From Bacteroidaceae bacterium (GTDB lineage: Bacteria > Bacteroidota > Bacteroidia > Bacteroidales > Bacteroidaceae), in contig JAFZZI010000001.1 in NCBI GenBank assembly GCA_017615835.1, positions 1 through 64,000 on the forward strand: 64,000 nucleotides of DNA. The letters run 5' to 3'. A program made the translations under genes and the position numbers. Shown here piece by piece: positions 14,704-23,759 of the stretch; positions within the stretch are counted from its first letter, which is position 1; the number at the start of each line of letters is the position of its first letter. The notes under the pieces are model-generated. The model was not told the origin of the DNA. It worked only from the letters and a program-made list of their open reading frames with translations, and did no database searches.

Positions 14704-15222
14704 TCAGAGGCAGACCGTGATACCGAAATCGATGCAGTCAGAGTCGAGACGGGCAGTCCATCCCGAGCCCGTGAGGTGTCCCATGGCGAAGTCCCAACAG
14801 TAGCCGGCATAACCGAAACTTGCCGTAAAGTAAGTCCTGCCTACAATCCTGAGAGCCAGGCCCGGCCTCACATACAGACCCACCGACGCATTCGAGCCCG
14901 CGAACTCACAGGGCAGCGAGGCAGAGACGTAAATCGACAGGAGGCCCGTACCCAGCGGCATAATGTGCCAGCGTGCGTAAGGTGTCAATGCAAACATATC
15001 ATATCCGGTCCTGTACGACAGCTGCCCGCCAACTATGAACGTGTTGCTGACTGCATAGCTGATGTCAGGCGCTATCAGCAGCGAAATACCGTCGCCGTCG
15101 GCATTGCCTGTCAGACCGATGTTCCCGCCGATGTAAACCCGCTGTGCCTGCGCACCGAAAGACCAGAACAGCAGAACCGCCGCAATAAGCCCCTTCTTTC
15201 CAATTAGTCCCCTCAGATCCAT
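14704..15222 (-). CDS. Small outer-membrane beta-barrel protein
   Basis: A 172-residue protein from the ATG at 15222, with signal peptide (K-K-G-L-I-A-A-V-L-L-F-W-S-F-G-A-Q-A-Q) and then alternating aromatic and glycine-rich strands (R-V-Y-I-G-G-N-I-G-L-T-G ... S-L-P-C-E-F-A-G-S). It ends in a hydrophobic C-terminal strand typical of OmpW/Opa-size barrels. The longer frame upstream is not signal-like and overlaps the divergent nitroreductase promoter. Function unknown. Confidence 0.65.
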   Translation of the reverse strand: MDLRGLIGKKGLIAAVLLFWSFGAQAQRVYIGGNIGLTGNADGDGISLLIAPDISYAVSNTFIVGGQLSYRTGYDMFALTPYARWHIMPLGTGLLSIYVSASLPCEFAGSNASVGLYVRPGLALRIVGRTYFTASFGYAGYCWDFAMGHLTGSGWTARLDSDCIDFGITVCL

Positions 15223-15345
15223 GACATGATTATTTTCTGCAAACTTAGCAAAAAAAGTTTTCCGCAGAGAAGTCAGCTGCCTTAGCTGAAATACCGGAAA
15301 TGCGTTTTTCTTACCAGATAATGTCCAGAAACCGTGATTTTCCTG

Positions 15346-15353
15346 TAAATTTG
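15346..15353 (+). promoter_or_regulatory. -7 box before the nitroreductase gene
   Basis: TAAATTTG is an exact TAnnTTTG match 45 bases before the ATG. A -33 element is not convincing. On the other strand TAAGTTTG (15247-15240) stands before the barrel gene. Confidence 0.4.
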
Positions 15354-15398
15354 AAGTTGTGAAATGTGATACAAGAGTATGTACCAACGGTCACTGAA

Positions 15399-16085
15399 AT
15401 GACAATACAGGAAGCCATTGAAGCCCGGCATAGTGTAAGGGCATACAAAGAACAGCCATTGACAGATGATGTCGTCAAAATGCTGGAAGAGAAGATTACG
15501 CAACTGAACAATGAAGGACAGTTGCACATGCAGCTGATTCAGAACGAACCCAAGGCATTTCAAGGGACTATGGCCAAATACGGAAAGTTCCGTGGGGTCA
15601 ACAACTACATCGTCATGGCCGGTCAGAAGTCAGAAAACCTTGATGAACGTGTCGGCTATTACGGCGAGCAGCTAGTGCTATATGCTCAGACCTTAGGCTT
15701 GAACACCTGCTGGGTGGGACTCAGCTACTCGAAAGTACCCGGAACGTACGTTCTTGGCGAGGGCGAGAAGATTGCCTGTTATATAGCCATCGGCTATGGT
15801 GAGACGCAGGGAGTCAGCCACAGTATCAAGACTGCCGGACAAGTCAGCAATGCCAGCGACATCACACCGTCGTGGTTCAGGAAGGGAGTTGAAGCAGCCT
15901 TGCTTGCTCCTACTGCCGTTAACCAGCAGAAGTTCTCGTTCGAGTATATGGGCATGAGCAACAGTCGTCATCTAGTGCTTGCCAAGAAAGGATTCTCCAT
16001 GATTGGCTATACACAGTTGGACTTGGGCATCGCGAAATACCACTTTGAGGTTGGAGCCGGAAAAGACAACTTTGTGTGGGTGTAG
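15399..16085 (+). CDS. Nitroreductase family protein
   Basis: A 228-residue FMN-dependent nitroreductase-type protein. It starts T-I-Q-E-A-I-E-A-R-H-S-V-R-A-Y, the standard FMN-phosphate arginine/serine motif. It continues with N-N-Y-I-V-M-A-G, an internal C-W-V-G-L and a second FMN contact at L-L-A-P-T-A-V-N-Q-Q-K-F. It resembles the putative nitroreductase subgroup (PF14512) of gut anaerobes. The ATG at 15399 was chosen because homology starts there. The substrate is unknown. Confidence 0.88.
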   Translation: MTIQEAIEARHSVRAYKEQPLTDDVVKMLEEKITQLNNEGQLHMQLIQNEPKAFQGTMAKYGKFRGVNNYIVMAGQKSENLDERVGYYGEQLVLYAQTLGLNTCWVGLSYSKVPGTYVLGEGEKIACYIAIGYGETQGVSHSIKTAGQVSNASDITPSWFRKGVEAALLAPTAVNQQKFSFEYMGMSNSRHLVLAKKGFSMIGYTQLDLGIAKYHFEVGAGKDNFVWV

Positions 16086-16168
16086 AGAACCCGTCCGGTT
16101 TGTACTCACAAAGGTTACTCTTTAAAGCATGGGACAGTGACAATTATTGAAGCATAATAAACTGTGAA

Positions 16169-16744
16169 ATGGAAGTAACCAACCTGCTTGACATACACAC
16201 CCGGGCGGAGTTGTACCAATGGTATCTGGAGAATCACAATAAAGTGAGTGATTTCTGGCTTCGTGTAAACAGGGCTACGGACGATTGCCCGGGCGTGGTG
16301 CGTTATGTGGATGCCGTTGAGGTCGCCCTGTGCTTCGGGTGGATTGACAGTACCCAGAAAAGCATTGATGACGGTAAACCTATCCAGCACTTTACACCAC
16401 GCCGCAAGCGCAGCAATTGGTGTGAGCAAAATATGGTTCGCTGCAGACGACTCGTCAAACTGGGAGAGATGACTCCTGCAGGACTGGCTGTCACTCCAGA
16501 TTTGAATCCTTCACTATTTGTATATGAAGATTGGTTGACAGATGCTATTAAAGCTGATAAACTGGCCTGGAAGAATTGGCTTTTATTCCCTGAAAACTAC
16601 AGGCGAATCAAAGCAGACCGCATACAGCACTATCATAACACCGACAGGCAGGAATACGCATATAAAACACTTCAGAAATTGATTCTGGACAGCCATAATG
16701 GTAAAATGCAACCCGGATGGAATGATTTCGGAAGAATAGAGTAG
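16169..16744 (+). CDS. YdeI/OmpD-associated family protein
   Basis: A 191-residue soluble protein matching the bacteriocin-protection YdeI / OmpD-associated family. It shows R-A-E-L-Y-Q-W-Y-L-E-N-H, E-V-A-L-C-F-G-W-I-D-S-T, the R-R-K-R-S-N-W-C-E-Q-N segment and a C-terminal P-E-N-Y-R-R-I-K-A-D-R-I. No signal peptide or membrane segment. The biochemical role is not settled. It is followed by about 130 bases with no gene before the ATPase fragment. Confidence 0.82.
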   Translation: MEVTNLLDIHTRAELYQWYLENHNKVSDFWLRVNRATDDCPGVVRYVDAVEVALCFGWIDSTQKSIDDGKPIQHFTPRRKRSNWCEQNMVRCRRLVKLGEMTPAGLAVTPDLNPSLFVYEDWLTDAIKADKLAWKNWLLFPENYRRIKADRIQHYHNTDRQEYAYKTLQKLILDSHNGKMQPGWNDFGRIE

Positions 16745-16877
16745 TCCTGATTGGATTACTATCTACACATCCTCCGACCTTCTTATATTAAGTTTTTAGG
16801 AATTAAATCCATATATACATATTAAGATTTTTGGAATTGATTCAGGTTTTCATAATATCTGTAAACAAATAATCAAT

Positions 16878-16976
16878 ATGATACATCGTATATTAGAAGA
16901 CCGGATTACTCCACTGCTCAATAGCGGTAAAGCAATAATCATTATGGGCGCCAGACAAGTTGGCAAATTGCAATAA
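16878..16976 (+). pseudogene. N-terminal stub of an AAA (DUF4143-type) ATPase
   Basis: A 32-codon frame reads R-I-L-E-D-R-I then I-I-I-M-G-A-R-Q-V-G-K and a stop. G-A-R-Q-V-G-K is the start of the Walker A motif of the large ATP-binding AAA_14/DUF4143 family, whose members have about 380-400 residues. The frame breaks exactly where Thr/Ser should follow the lysine, and none of the rest of the protein is present downstream. This is the scar of a deletion that removed almost the whole gene. It is too short to be in ordinary gene calls. Confidence 0.7.
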
Positions 16977-16995
16977 AAATAAAATACAGAAGAAT

Positions 16996-17037
16996 ACTGC
17001 CGGAAAATACTGTGAGTTTACAGTAAATTCCGGCAGT
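16996..17037. terminator. Large bidirectional hairpin terminator
   Basis: actgccggaa (16996-17005) pairs with ttccggcagt (17028-17037), and inside it tactgt (17008-17013) pairs with acagta (17020-17025). On the minus strand it closes the BspA-like gene, followed by a T-rich stretch. Confidence 0.75.
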
Positions 17038-17069
17038 TCTTAGTCTGGCCTTACTGAATAAGGCCTGTA

Positions 17070-19736
17070 TTACTCTACCAATAGTTTTTTGCCGTTCTTG
17101 ATGATAATGCCTTTATAGCCGTCATGGACGCGCTGTCCACTTAGGTTGAACTGATATTCTTCGTCAGTTGACTGATGCCTGATGTTTATGATGCCTGTTG
17201 ACAAATCATCTACAAAGGTGACATTTGCATTGGGGAATTTCTCAGTCCATTTGGAAAGATCTGCTGTCGCTACGTGGAATAGAGTGGCTTTTTCATTCAT
17301 CATGTTGAAATCCCACTCCATTCCTCCTTCCCATGTTATGGCATCAACATCGGCGAAGCAATAGACATCCTTCATGCTCTCGCAGAAGAGGAAACATTCT
17401 CCGTCTATGTAGGTGATGCCCGATGGGATATTGATGCTGGTCAGTCCGCGTGCCATGTGGAAGGCGCGCTTCCCGATTTCAGTGACGCTTTCGGGAAGTG
17501 TGAGGGCGAATTCTCCTTCCTCTCCCCAGAAGGCCTCTTCGCCGATAGCCACGATACCGTCAGGGATGGTGGTGGCAGCACCGCCGGAGATGAGTTTGCC
17601 GGTAGCCTTCTCGAAGATGCCGTTGCAGCCCAGGTCGACATACCTGGGATTGTCTGAATCGATGGTCAGCGAAGTGACGGGGCTTGAGCAGAAGAGAGCC
17701 TGTCCGATGCTGGTGACACCGGCGGGAATATTGAGTGAAGCAAGTCCTGAGAACCAGAACACCGTGGTGCCGAGGGTTGTCACGCTTTCGGGAATGGTAA
17801 AGGATTTCAGTTTCTTGCAATCGCTGAATGCGGAGTTGCCGATGACGGTGACGGCCGGAGTGCCGGCGAAGGTGAATGTGGCCAGTTCCGGGCAATACGA
17901 GAAGGCTCTTTCACCAATAGTCTTCACTGTTGCAGGTACGTCAAAGGCCTTGAGGGCTTTACAGTTATTGAAAGCCATTTTGTCGATTAAAACTAATGCC
18001 GGTGTGCCTGCAAAGTTGACGGCCGTCAGTTTGCTGTCCTGGAAGGCATATTTATCTATAGATATTACGCTCTCTGGGATGGTTATGCCTGTCAGTTTGG
18101 AATAGCTCAGAGCTGATTCGCCCACAGCCGATACATAGCCTTCATAGACTACAGTGCCCGCACCGTCGGCAAAGTCGTGTGACTTGACGCTCATCGCACC
18201 CTTGAAGTTGGCGTAGGTATCGAACTTCGTCTCCTTTTCCGCCGCAGTGTAGGTAAAGGTGGTATTTGGCGCATCTTTAATCAGATTGGCGTATGTATCC
18301 CAGCCTTCTGCTGCTATATAGGTTCCTGAATAGCCTGCAGGGACATAGATGGAAGTGAGAGCTTCACAATCGCCGAAGGGAAGTTCAGACTCAAGCGCCG
18401 GCGGGGTGGTGGGCTTGAGAGTGACTACTTTCAAGTCTTCATTGTAAAGGAAAACGCTGTAACCGAGCTTCGTCACCGTGCTGGGAATGACCACAGACGT
18501 AAGTTTGGAGCCAAAGAAGGCATACATGTCGATGGTCTCCAGACCCTCGGGCAGGTCGATGCTGGTGAAGGCGCACTCCTCCAACGCACTGTTGGTGATG
18601 GTCTTGAGAGTATTGGGCAAGGTGACTGAAGCACAATTAATCTGCATGCCGCAAGCCATATTCTCAAGTGATGTGATACCGTTGCCGAACACTGCGCTCT
18701 TGATGCCTCCCCAGAAACCGGGATGTTCGTAGTCCTGATATACGACAGGATTGATGGCGGGCTCGTCGTTCCAAGGGGCCACGTTCAACTTACCTGTTCC
18801 GCTGACGGTCAGTAATCCGTCAAATATGTCAAAGCGCCAGCTGCCGCTGCCTAAAGCAGGGTCTTCGCTGTTGGTCCATGTACCTATGAATTCCGTCTTG
18901 AACTTATCTTGGTCAAAACCACCCCATCCTCCATAATAATCAAAGCCGTACGGGACATAGAGGGCTTCTACTTCAAGAGGTGTGGTACCGTCAGTTTCAG
19001 TGAATACAGATTCGCCGAGAGCTGGCCTGTAATGGCCGCCGATACCGATTTTCTTCAGGCCGGTGCAGCCCTGGAAGGCCGCATCACCGATGGTCTTGAC
19101 GCCTTCGCTGATATACACAGACTCCAGCTTGGTGTTGGACATGAAGGCACAGGCACCGATGGTCTTCACAGTGCCGGGAATGGTAACTACGGTGAAAGAG
19201 CAGCCGTCAAAGGCCGACTCTCCGATTTCCTCCACACCCTCAAAGATGCCTACGCTTTCCAGACTGACGCAGCCTTCAAAAGCATAATCGCTAATCTTCT
19301 TCAGGCTTGCAGGTATTGCCACGCTTCTGACCTGGCTGCCGGCAAAGGCTCCCGTTCCGAGATGTGTCAATGTTAATGGAAGGGTGATGTATTTCACCTT
19401 GGCACTGTTGAAGGCATAGTCACCGATGCTGGTAAAGCCCGAAGAAGGATATTGCACACTGTTCAGTTGTTCACATCCTGCAAAGGCATTGTTGCCTATT
19501 GATGTAATGCCTTCTTCAATGACAAGGCTGGTCATCGTCTCTGCATACGCATTCCAAGGGGTCTCGCCATAATCGTAGTCGGCTACAGCACCCGTTCCTG
19601 AAATGGTCAGCGTAGTCCCTTCATAAGACCATGTGGCATTTGTTCCGCAACTGCCGCTTGTCTCCTGGGCGTTCACACTACAGCACACCGAAACCAAGAG
19701 GAATGTGCTGAGAAATTGAAGTAGTCTCTTTTTCAT
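17070..19736 (-). CDS. BspA-like leucine-rich repeat surface protein
   Basis: An 888-residue exported protein. The signal peptide is M-K-K-R-L-L-Q-F-L-S-T-F-L-L-V ... V-N-A-Q, and the start was set at the Met nearest to it (alternatives at 19742 and 19745). The body is a long series of LRR_5 (BspA, Treponema pallidum type) repeats of about 23 residues with the pattern T-x-I-G-x-x-A-F-x-x-C/S-x-x-L-x-x-(I/V)-x-I-P-x-x-V. The series is broken twice by sandwich-like segments (W-R-F-D-I-F-D-G-L-L-T-V-S-G-T-G). It ends in F-N-L-S-G-Q-R-V ... G-I-I-I-K-N-G-K-K, a tail shared with other exported proteins here. Relatives act in adhesion or binding. It stands alone with its own promoter. Confidence 0.9.
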   Translation of the reverse strand: MKKRLLQFLSTFLLVSVCCSVNAQETSGSCGTNATWSYEGTTLTISGTGAVADYDYGETPWNAYAETMTSLVIEEGITSIGNNAFAGCEQLNSVQYPSSGFTSIGDYAFNSAKVKYITLPLTLTHLGTGAFAGSQVRSVAIPASLKKISDYAFEGCVSLESVGIFEGVEEIGESAFDGCSFTVVTIPGTVKTIGACAFMSNTKLESVYISEGVKTIGDAAFQGCTGLKKIGIGGHYRPALGESVFTETDGTTPLEVEALYVPYGFDYYGGWGGFDQDKFKTEFIGTWTNSEDPALGSGSWRFDIFDGLLTVSGTGKLNVAPWNDEPAINPVVYQDYEHPGFWGGIKSAVFGNGITSLENMACGMQINCASVTLPNTLKTITNSALEECAFTSIDLPEGLETIDMYAFFGSKLTSVVIPSTVTKLGYSVFLYNEDLKVVTLKPTTPPALESELPFGDCEALTSIYVPAGYSGTYIAAEGWDTYANLIKDAPNTTFTYTAAEKETKFDTYANFKGAMSVKSHDFADGAGTVVYEGYVSAVGESALSYSKLTGITIPESVISIDKYAFQDSKLTAVNFAGTPALVLIDKMAFNNCKALKAFDVPATVKTIGERAFSYCPELATFTFAGTPAVTVIGNSAFSDCKKLKSFTIPESVTTLGTTVFWFSGLASLNIPAGVTSIGQALFCSSPVTSLTIDSDNPRYVDLGCNGIFEKATGKLISGGAATTIPDGIVAIGEEAFWGEEGEFALTLPESVTEIGKRAFHMARGLTSINIPSGITYIDGECFLFCESMKDVYCFADVDAITWEGGMEWDFNMMNEKATLFHVATADLSKWTEKFPNANVTFVDDLSTGIINIRHQSTDEEYQFNLSGQRVHDGYKGIIIKNGKKLLVE

Positions 19737-19911
19737 AAGCATCATTATTGTTAGTTGATAGTTTGTCAGTTTGACATCTGAAGTCAAAGATAAAAATATT
19801 CTACGTTGTTTTCCATAGGGATGCCTAAGTTTTTATCTGTTATCCATTTTTTCAATCATTGTCATTGGTGCGTTGCGTTGCAGTTGTTGCAGTTGTTTTG
19901 CTGAGAACGCA

Positions 19912-19945
19912 CAAAACTATCTCCACCTTCTTGTTTTTCCCCAAA
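19912..19945 (-). promoter_or_regulatory. Candidate promoter of the BspA-like gene
   Basis: On the minus strand TTTG (19945-19942) and TAGTTTTG (19919-19912) are 22 bases apart, which would give a leader of about 170 bases. The rest of the gap 19737-20160 is AT-rich and shows no gene, only the repeated word gttgcagttgttgcagttg near 19875. Confidence 0.45.
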
Positions 19946-20160
19946 ATATAATCCGCAAAACGAAATGTTACCAATTTTTTGTTTTTACAATATTATTATC
20001 CTACTGTGCAGATTTGCATTAAATTTTTGCCAATATTGGCAATTTTTTAATGTGGCGATATGAAGTTATCCGTTGCAGGTCTTTTCCTGAAATCGCTGAC
20101 ATGACAATATTAACCCGGTCGGGAACGTTTATTAGTATGGATGGCCGGCGACAGAGATAA

Positions 20161-22152
20161 ATGAAAGGGGGGGGAATCCTCGACAGGACAGTGCTTGTGC
20201 TTGTAGCGGCAGTCATCGTCATGATGATTGCGGCTACTGTGGTGGAACGTAACGAAGGCAGTCTGGTTGCTTTTGAACTGTTCTACCATAGTTTTGCCTT
20301 CGTCCTGCTCTGGGCGGCTGCGACCGCCGGCGCGGCATTTCTGCTGATCCACCGGAAGGTTTGGAAGCGTCCCGCCGTGGCAGCAATGCACCTTGCCTTC
20401 CTGCTGATGCTGTCAGGCGCCCTTACTACACACCTGTGGTCCGAAGAGGGTGCAGTCCATCTGCGCGAGGGCGAGACGATAAAGGTTCCGGTGGAGATGA
20501 CGCTTGTCGGGTTCGACATATCGTACTATCCCGGGACTGACACCCCGATGGATTATACCAGCACGGTTACCGTCAATGGCAAGACTGCCTTCATATCGAT
20601 GAACAGAATACTGAAGACGGGCGGATACAGGTTCTATCAGATGAGTTATGACGAAGACGGTGACGGTACATTGCTCTCTTTTTCGCATGACCCTTGGGGC
20701 GTCGGCCTCAGTTATGCCGGCTATTTCCTGCTGTTTGTTTCTTTGATTCTCTATTTCTTCGACAGGGGGTCAGCCTTCCGCCGTATCCTGCGCAGCCTGG
20801 CTCCCTGTCTGGCACTGCTGTCGCTCTCACCGCTTCATGCACAGGCCGGTCAGCCGAGGGCTTTTCCGAGAGAGGTTGCCGACCGTCTCGGCAATCTTGA
20901 AGTTTTCTACAACGGTCGTGTGACATCGGTTCAGACTATGGCCGACGGGTATGTGCGCAAGGTTTACGGAAAGTCGAAAGTGGCGGGCTTCAGCTCTGTA
21001 CAGGTTCTGACAGGGTGGATGTACTATTATGATTCGTGGCAGGATGTCCCGCTGAAACTCAAGGGAAACGAAGCCTTTTACCTTATGGACGAAGCAGCCT
21101 CCGGCCGTCCTCTCAGGATACTTCCGTTCCCGGGCGAAGGGGGAGTGCTGAAGTGGTATTCTCCTGCAGGAGAGTTGCCCGGCATGCCGCTCTCCGACGA
21201 GTGGGCTTTCCTGCAGCAGGTCGTTCCCATGCTGGGCGATGAGGTCTCAATGGAGAGGTTTGACGAAGCGGTCGCGCTGCTGGACAAGGTACACGAGTAT
21301 CAGGTAGGCAGGGCAGGGGATGCACTTCCTGACGCTGCCCACAAACGGGCCGAGAAACTGTACAATGCAATAGGACTGCCCAGAGTTCCGGCCATGATAA
21401 GCCTTGCTGCCGGCATTCTTCTGTTCCTTGTCTCGGCTGTGTCGCCAGTGTCCGTCAGACGCAGGGGGTATGGCCGTTGTGTGACTGCTGCTTCGTTGCT
21501 CCTGCTGCTCTATCTCAGCATAATAATCGTGCTGCGCTGGTTTGTATCTGGCAATATGCCTGTCTCGAACGGCTCGGAACTGATGACATTCATAGCATGG
21601 ATGGCAATGGCACTTACTTCCGGACTCTCCGGCAGACTGTCTGTGCTCAAGCCTATGGGCTTCATTCTTGCCGGCTTCGGAATGCTGGTGGCTTCACTCG
21701 GCATCTCGAATCCGCAGATTACACCCCTCATGCCGGTTCTCTCGTCACCGCTTCTGGCCATCCACGTAAGCTGCATGATGATAAGTTACACTCTTTTCGG
21801 GCTGTCGGCACTCAACAGCCTTGTGGCGCTGTTAGCCAAAGAGGACGGAGACCGCACCGCTATCAGCCGCCTGATGCTGTTCCCGGCTACATTCCTGCTT
21901 GTTGCAGGCACCTTTATCGGTGCGATATGGGCAAACATCTCGTGGGGAAACTACTGGGGCTGGGATCCGAAGGAGACCTGGGCACTCATCACATGTCTAG
22001 TCTATTCGTTTGCCCTTCACAGGACCGGGCTCCCGTTCCTGGAAAACAACCGGGGATTCAATCTCTTCTGCCTGTTCGCCTTCATAAGCGTCCTGATAAC
22101 CTATTTCGGTGTAAACTTTCTTTTGGGAGGAATGCACAGTTATTCCCAGTAA
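20161..22152 (+). CDS. Fused CcsB/CcsA-type cytochrome c biogenesis protein
   Basis: A 663-residue membrane protein joining a ResB/CcsB-like N-terminal half (helices at about 10-30, 38-58 and 67-87, then a periplasmic domain) to a CcsA-like C-terminal half with six or more helices. The haem-handling motif W-G-N-Y-W-G-W-D-P-K-E-T-W, near residue 595, is diagnostic of the system II synthase that attaches haem to c-type cytochromes. A membrane helix then an internal signal-like segment (S-L-S-P-L-H-A-Q-A) separate the halves. Eight Gs (20167-20174) follow directly after the second codon. No cytochrome substrate gene, such as nrfHA, is next to it in this window. Confidence 0.88.
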   Translation: MKGGGILDRTVLVLVAAVIVMMIAATVVERNEGSLVAFELFYHSFAFVLLWAAATAGAAFLLIHRKVWKRPAVAAMHLAFLLMLSGALTTHLWSEEGAVHLREGETIKVPVEMTLVGFDISYYPGTDTPMDYTSTVTVNGKTAFISMNRILKTGGYRFYQMSYDEDGDGTLLSFSHDPWGVGLSYAGYFLLFVSLILYFFDRGSAFRRILRSLAPCLALLSLSPLHAQAGQPRAFPREVADRLGNLEVFYNGRVTSVQTMADGYVRKVYGKSKVAGFSSVQVLTGWMYYYDSWQDVPLKLKGNEAFYLMDEAASGRPLRILPFPGEGGVLKWYSPAGELPGMPLSDEWAFLQQVVPMLGDEVSMERFDEAVALLDKVHEYQVGRAGDALPDAAHKRAEKLYNAIGLPRVPAMISLAAGILLFLVSAVSPVSVRRRGYGRCVTAASLLLLLYLSIIIVLRWFVSGNMPVSNGSELMTFIAWMAMALTSGLSGRLSVLKPMGFILAGFGMLVASLGISNPQITPLMPVLSSPLLAIHVSCMMISYTLFGLSALNSLVALLAKEDGDRTAISRLMLFPATFLLVAGTFIGAIWANISWGNYWGWDPKETWALITCLVYSFALHRTGLPFLENNRGFNLFCLFAFISVLITYFGVNFLLGGMHSYSQ

Positions 22153-22195
22153 TTCATAGAAGGTACCCGGCAGGGACTGTTCCGTTCTGTGTGCC

Positions 22196-22212
22196 CTGTA
22201 CAATATGTACAG
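22196..22212. promoter_or_regulatory. 17-base dyad upstream of the arylsulfotransferase-like gene
   Basis: ctgtac, five bases, gtacag is a perfect dyad 58 bases before the next ATG. Possible operator or weak hairpin; no T-run follows. Confidence 0.3.
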
Positions 22213-22269
22213 CGTGCGGGCAGTTGGCACGAAAAGTTTTTGTACCTTGCGGTGCCAAATGAAACAGGG

Positions 22270-23736
22270 ATGATGAAAAAGTTTTTCAAATTCACAACTG
22301 TGCCTGCGCAGTTGTTCTGTATTGCAGTTTTTTTGTTTCTCTTCTCTTGCCGGAGCGATGAAGGCTTCCCGGACTTTCCGGCCGGTGGATCTGTCCTGGA
22401 CTTGTCGGTCAATGGAGTGGAGTATTCCACTTCAGGCCTGGCTTGTGACACGCTGGATCTGTTGAGGCTCTCGACGGAGACCGGGGCGGAGATTCGCGTC
22501 AGGAACCATTATGACTATGACGTCATTACCGTAGACGGCATGACTGCAGATAACGGAAATGTGTCTGTTCCTGTCCGCAAGATTGCAAAGAGTCATTTCC
22601 TGACACTTATTGCAATAAAGGGCGACAGATGCGATACGCTGTATCTGCGTACGATGCACTCTGATTTGCCGGACTTTGTGATTGACGGGAATTCGGTGTC
22701 GGCCGGAGATTTCTATCTCTCGTTTGTGTACATTCGCTTCATTGCCAGAATCAACAATGCTGGCGAGTATGTTTTCTATTCCTATGAGCCGATTAATGCA
22801 ATAGACCAGACCAAGAGCCAGGGTTGGTGGGATTTCAGGAAGCATGTAATTGACAACACTGTATATTACAGCTATCATGCCCCTGATCCGGGTTTCTATT
22901 CCCTGGGCTTCTCCGGATATAATCCCGGTATGCGCATAATAATGGATGAGAACTACAATCCGATTGACACTCTGCATCTTCTTGCCGGCAGGGGAGATAC
23001 GATTAAAACGGGTGACCCTGTTGACGGTCATGATTTTATGATGATTGGCCGAAACCACTATATCGTGTCTTCGTACGTCAGGATTGATACGGTCTATGCG
23101 GCATATCTCCAGGAGGTGGATAATGGCAGAGTGGTGTTCGACTGGCTGAGTACCGATCATGCTGAAATGGCTGACTGGGTTGATCCTGTTTTCCGGGATA
23201 ATGCGGTTTCGGATTACGTTCATTTTAATTCGATTGATGTCCTTCCCGACGGAAACTGGCTATGTTCTTTCCGACACATCAGTTCAGTTCTGAAGATTAA
23301 CCGTGCAGATGGTTCTGGAGACATTATGTGGCGATTGGCCGGTGCTGATAATGACGGCTCATTCTCATTCCACGGTCAGCACTATGTGCGCTATCACGAG
23401 GATGACAATACTGTTACTCTGTTTAACAATGGCAACGGCACCGGTCGTACGCAAATGCTCCGCCTGGATGTCGATACGTGTACAGGAAAAGTTCTGGAAT
23501 CTTCAATACTTCATGATGACGGCTATTTCGCTGCGGCTTGCGGAGCGCTTACTTTCAGCGGAAAGAATATGATTGTGGGCTGGGGTATTCCGGGAGATAC
23601 AGACAACATCAACTGTGACCGGGTCATTTCTGAATATGACGGGAACGGAACGGAGGTGTTCAGTGTACGTTTCAGACAGAATAATTCTTTAAAGAATCAA
23701 TTACTGAGTTCCTACCGCTGTGTAAAGTGTGAATAA
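22270..23736 (+). CDS. Arylsulfotransferase-like lipoprotein
   Basis: A 488-residue lipoprotein: the signal peptide ends in L-F-L-F-S-C, placing the lipid on Cys. The start was taken at the first of two adjacent ATGs before K-K-F-F-K-F; the frame upstream of them has no signal features. The C-terminal half matches the arylsulfotransferase (ASST) propeller: V-H-F-N-S-I-D-V-L-P-D-G-N-W-L-C-S-F-R, then I-N-R-A-D-G-S-G-D-I-M-W-R-L-A-G and F-H-G-Q-H. ASST enzymes transfer sulfate between phenols without PAPS; whether this one is catalytic is unknown. It follows the cytochrome biogenesis gene and is 24 bases before a nucleotidyltransferase fragment. Confidence 0.78.
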   Translation: MMKKFFKFTTVPAQLFCIAVFLFLFSCRSDEGFPDFPAGGSVLDLSVNGVEYSTSGLACDTLDLLRLSTETGAEIRVRNHYDYDVITVDGMTADNGNVSVPVRKIAKSHFLTLIAIKGDRCDTLYLRTMHSDLPDFVIDGNSVSAGDFYLSFVYIRFIARINNAGEYVFYSYEPINAIDQTKSQGWWDFRKHVIDNTVYYSYHAPDPGFYSLGFSGYNPGMRIIMDENYNPIDTLHLLAGRGDTIKTGDPVDGHDFMMIGRNHYIVSSYVRIDTVYAAYLQEVDNGRVVFDWLSTDHAEMADWVDPVFRDNAVSDYVHFNSIDVLPDGNWLCSFRHISSVLKINRADGSGDIMWRLAGADNDGSFSFHGQHYVRYHEDDNTVTLFNNGNGTGRTQMLRLDVDTCTGKVLESSILHDDGYFAAACGALTFSGKNMIVGWGIPGDTDNINCDRVISEYDGNGTEVFSVRFRQNNSLKNQLLSSYRCVKCE

Positions 23737-23759
23737 GGATTTATGAACAATAACGATAT

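Noticed and set aside
16878..16976. A regulatory leader peptide before the terminator at 16996
   Set aside because: The sequence matches the start of an AAA ATPase through Walker A, has no run of regulatory codons, and no operon follows on the plus strand.
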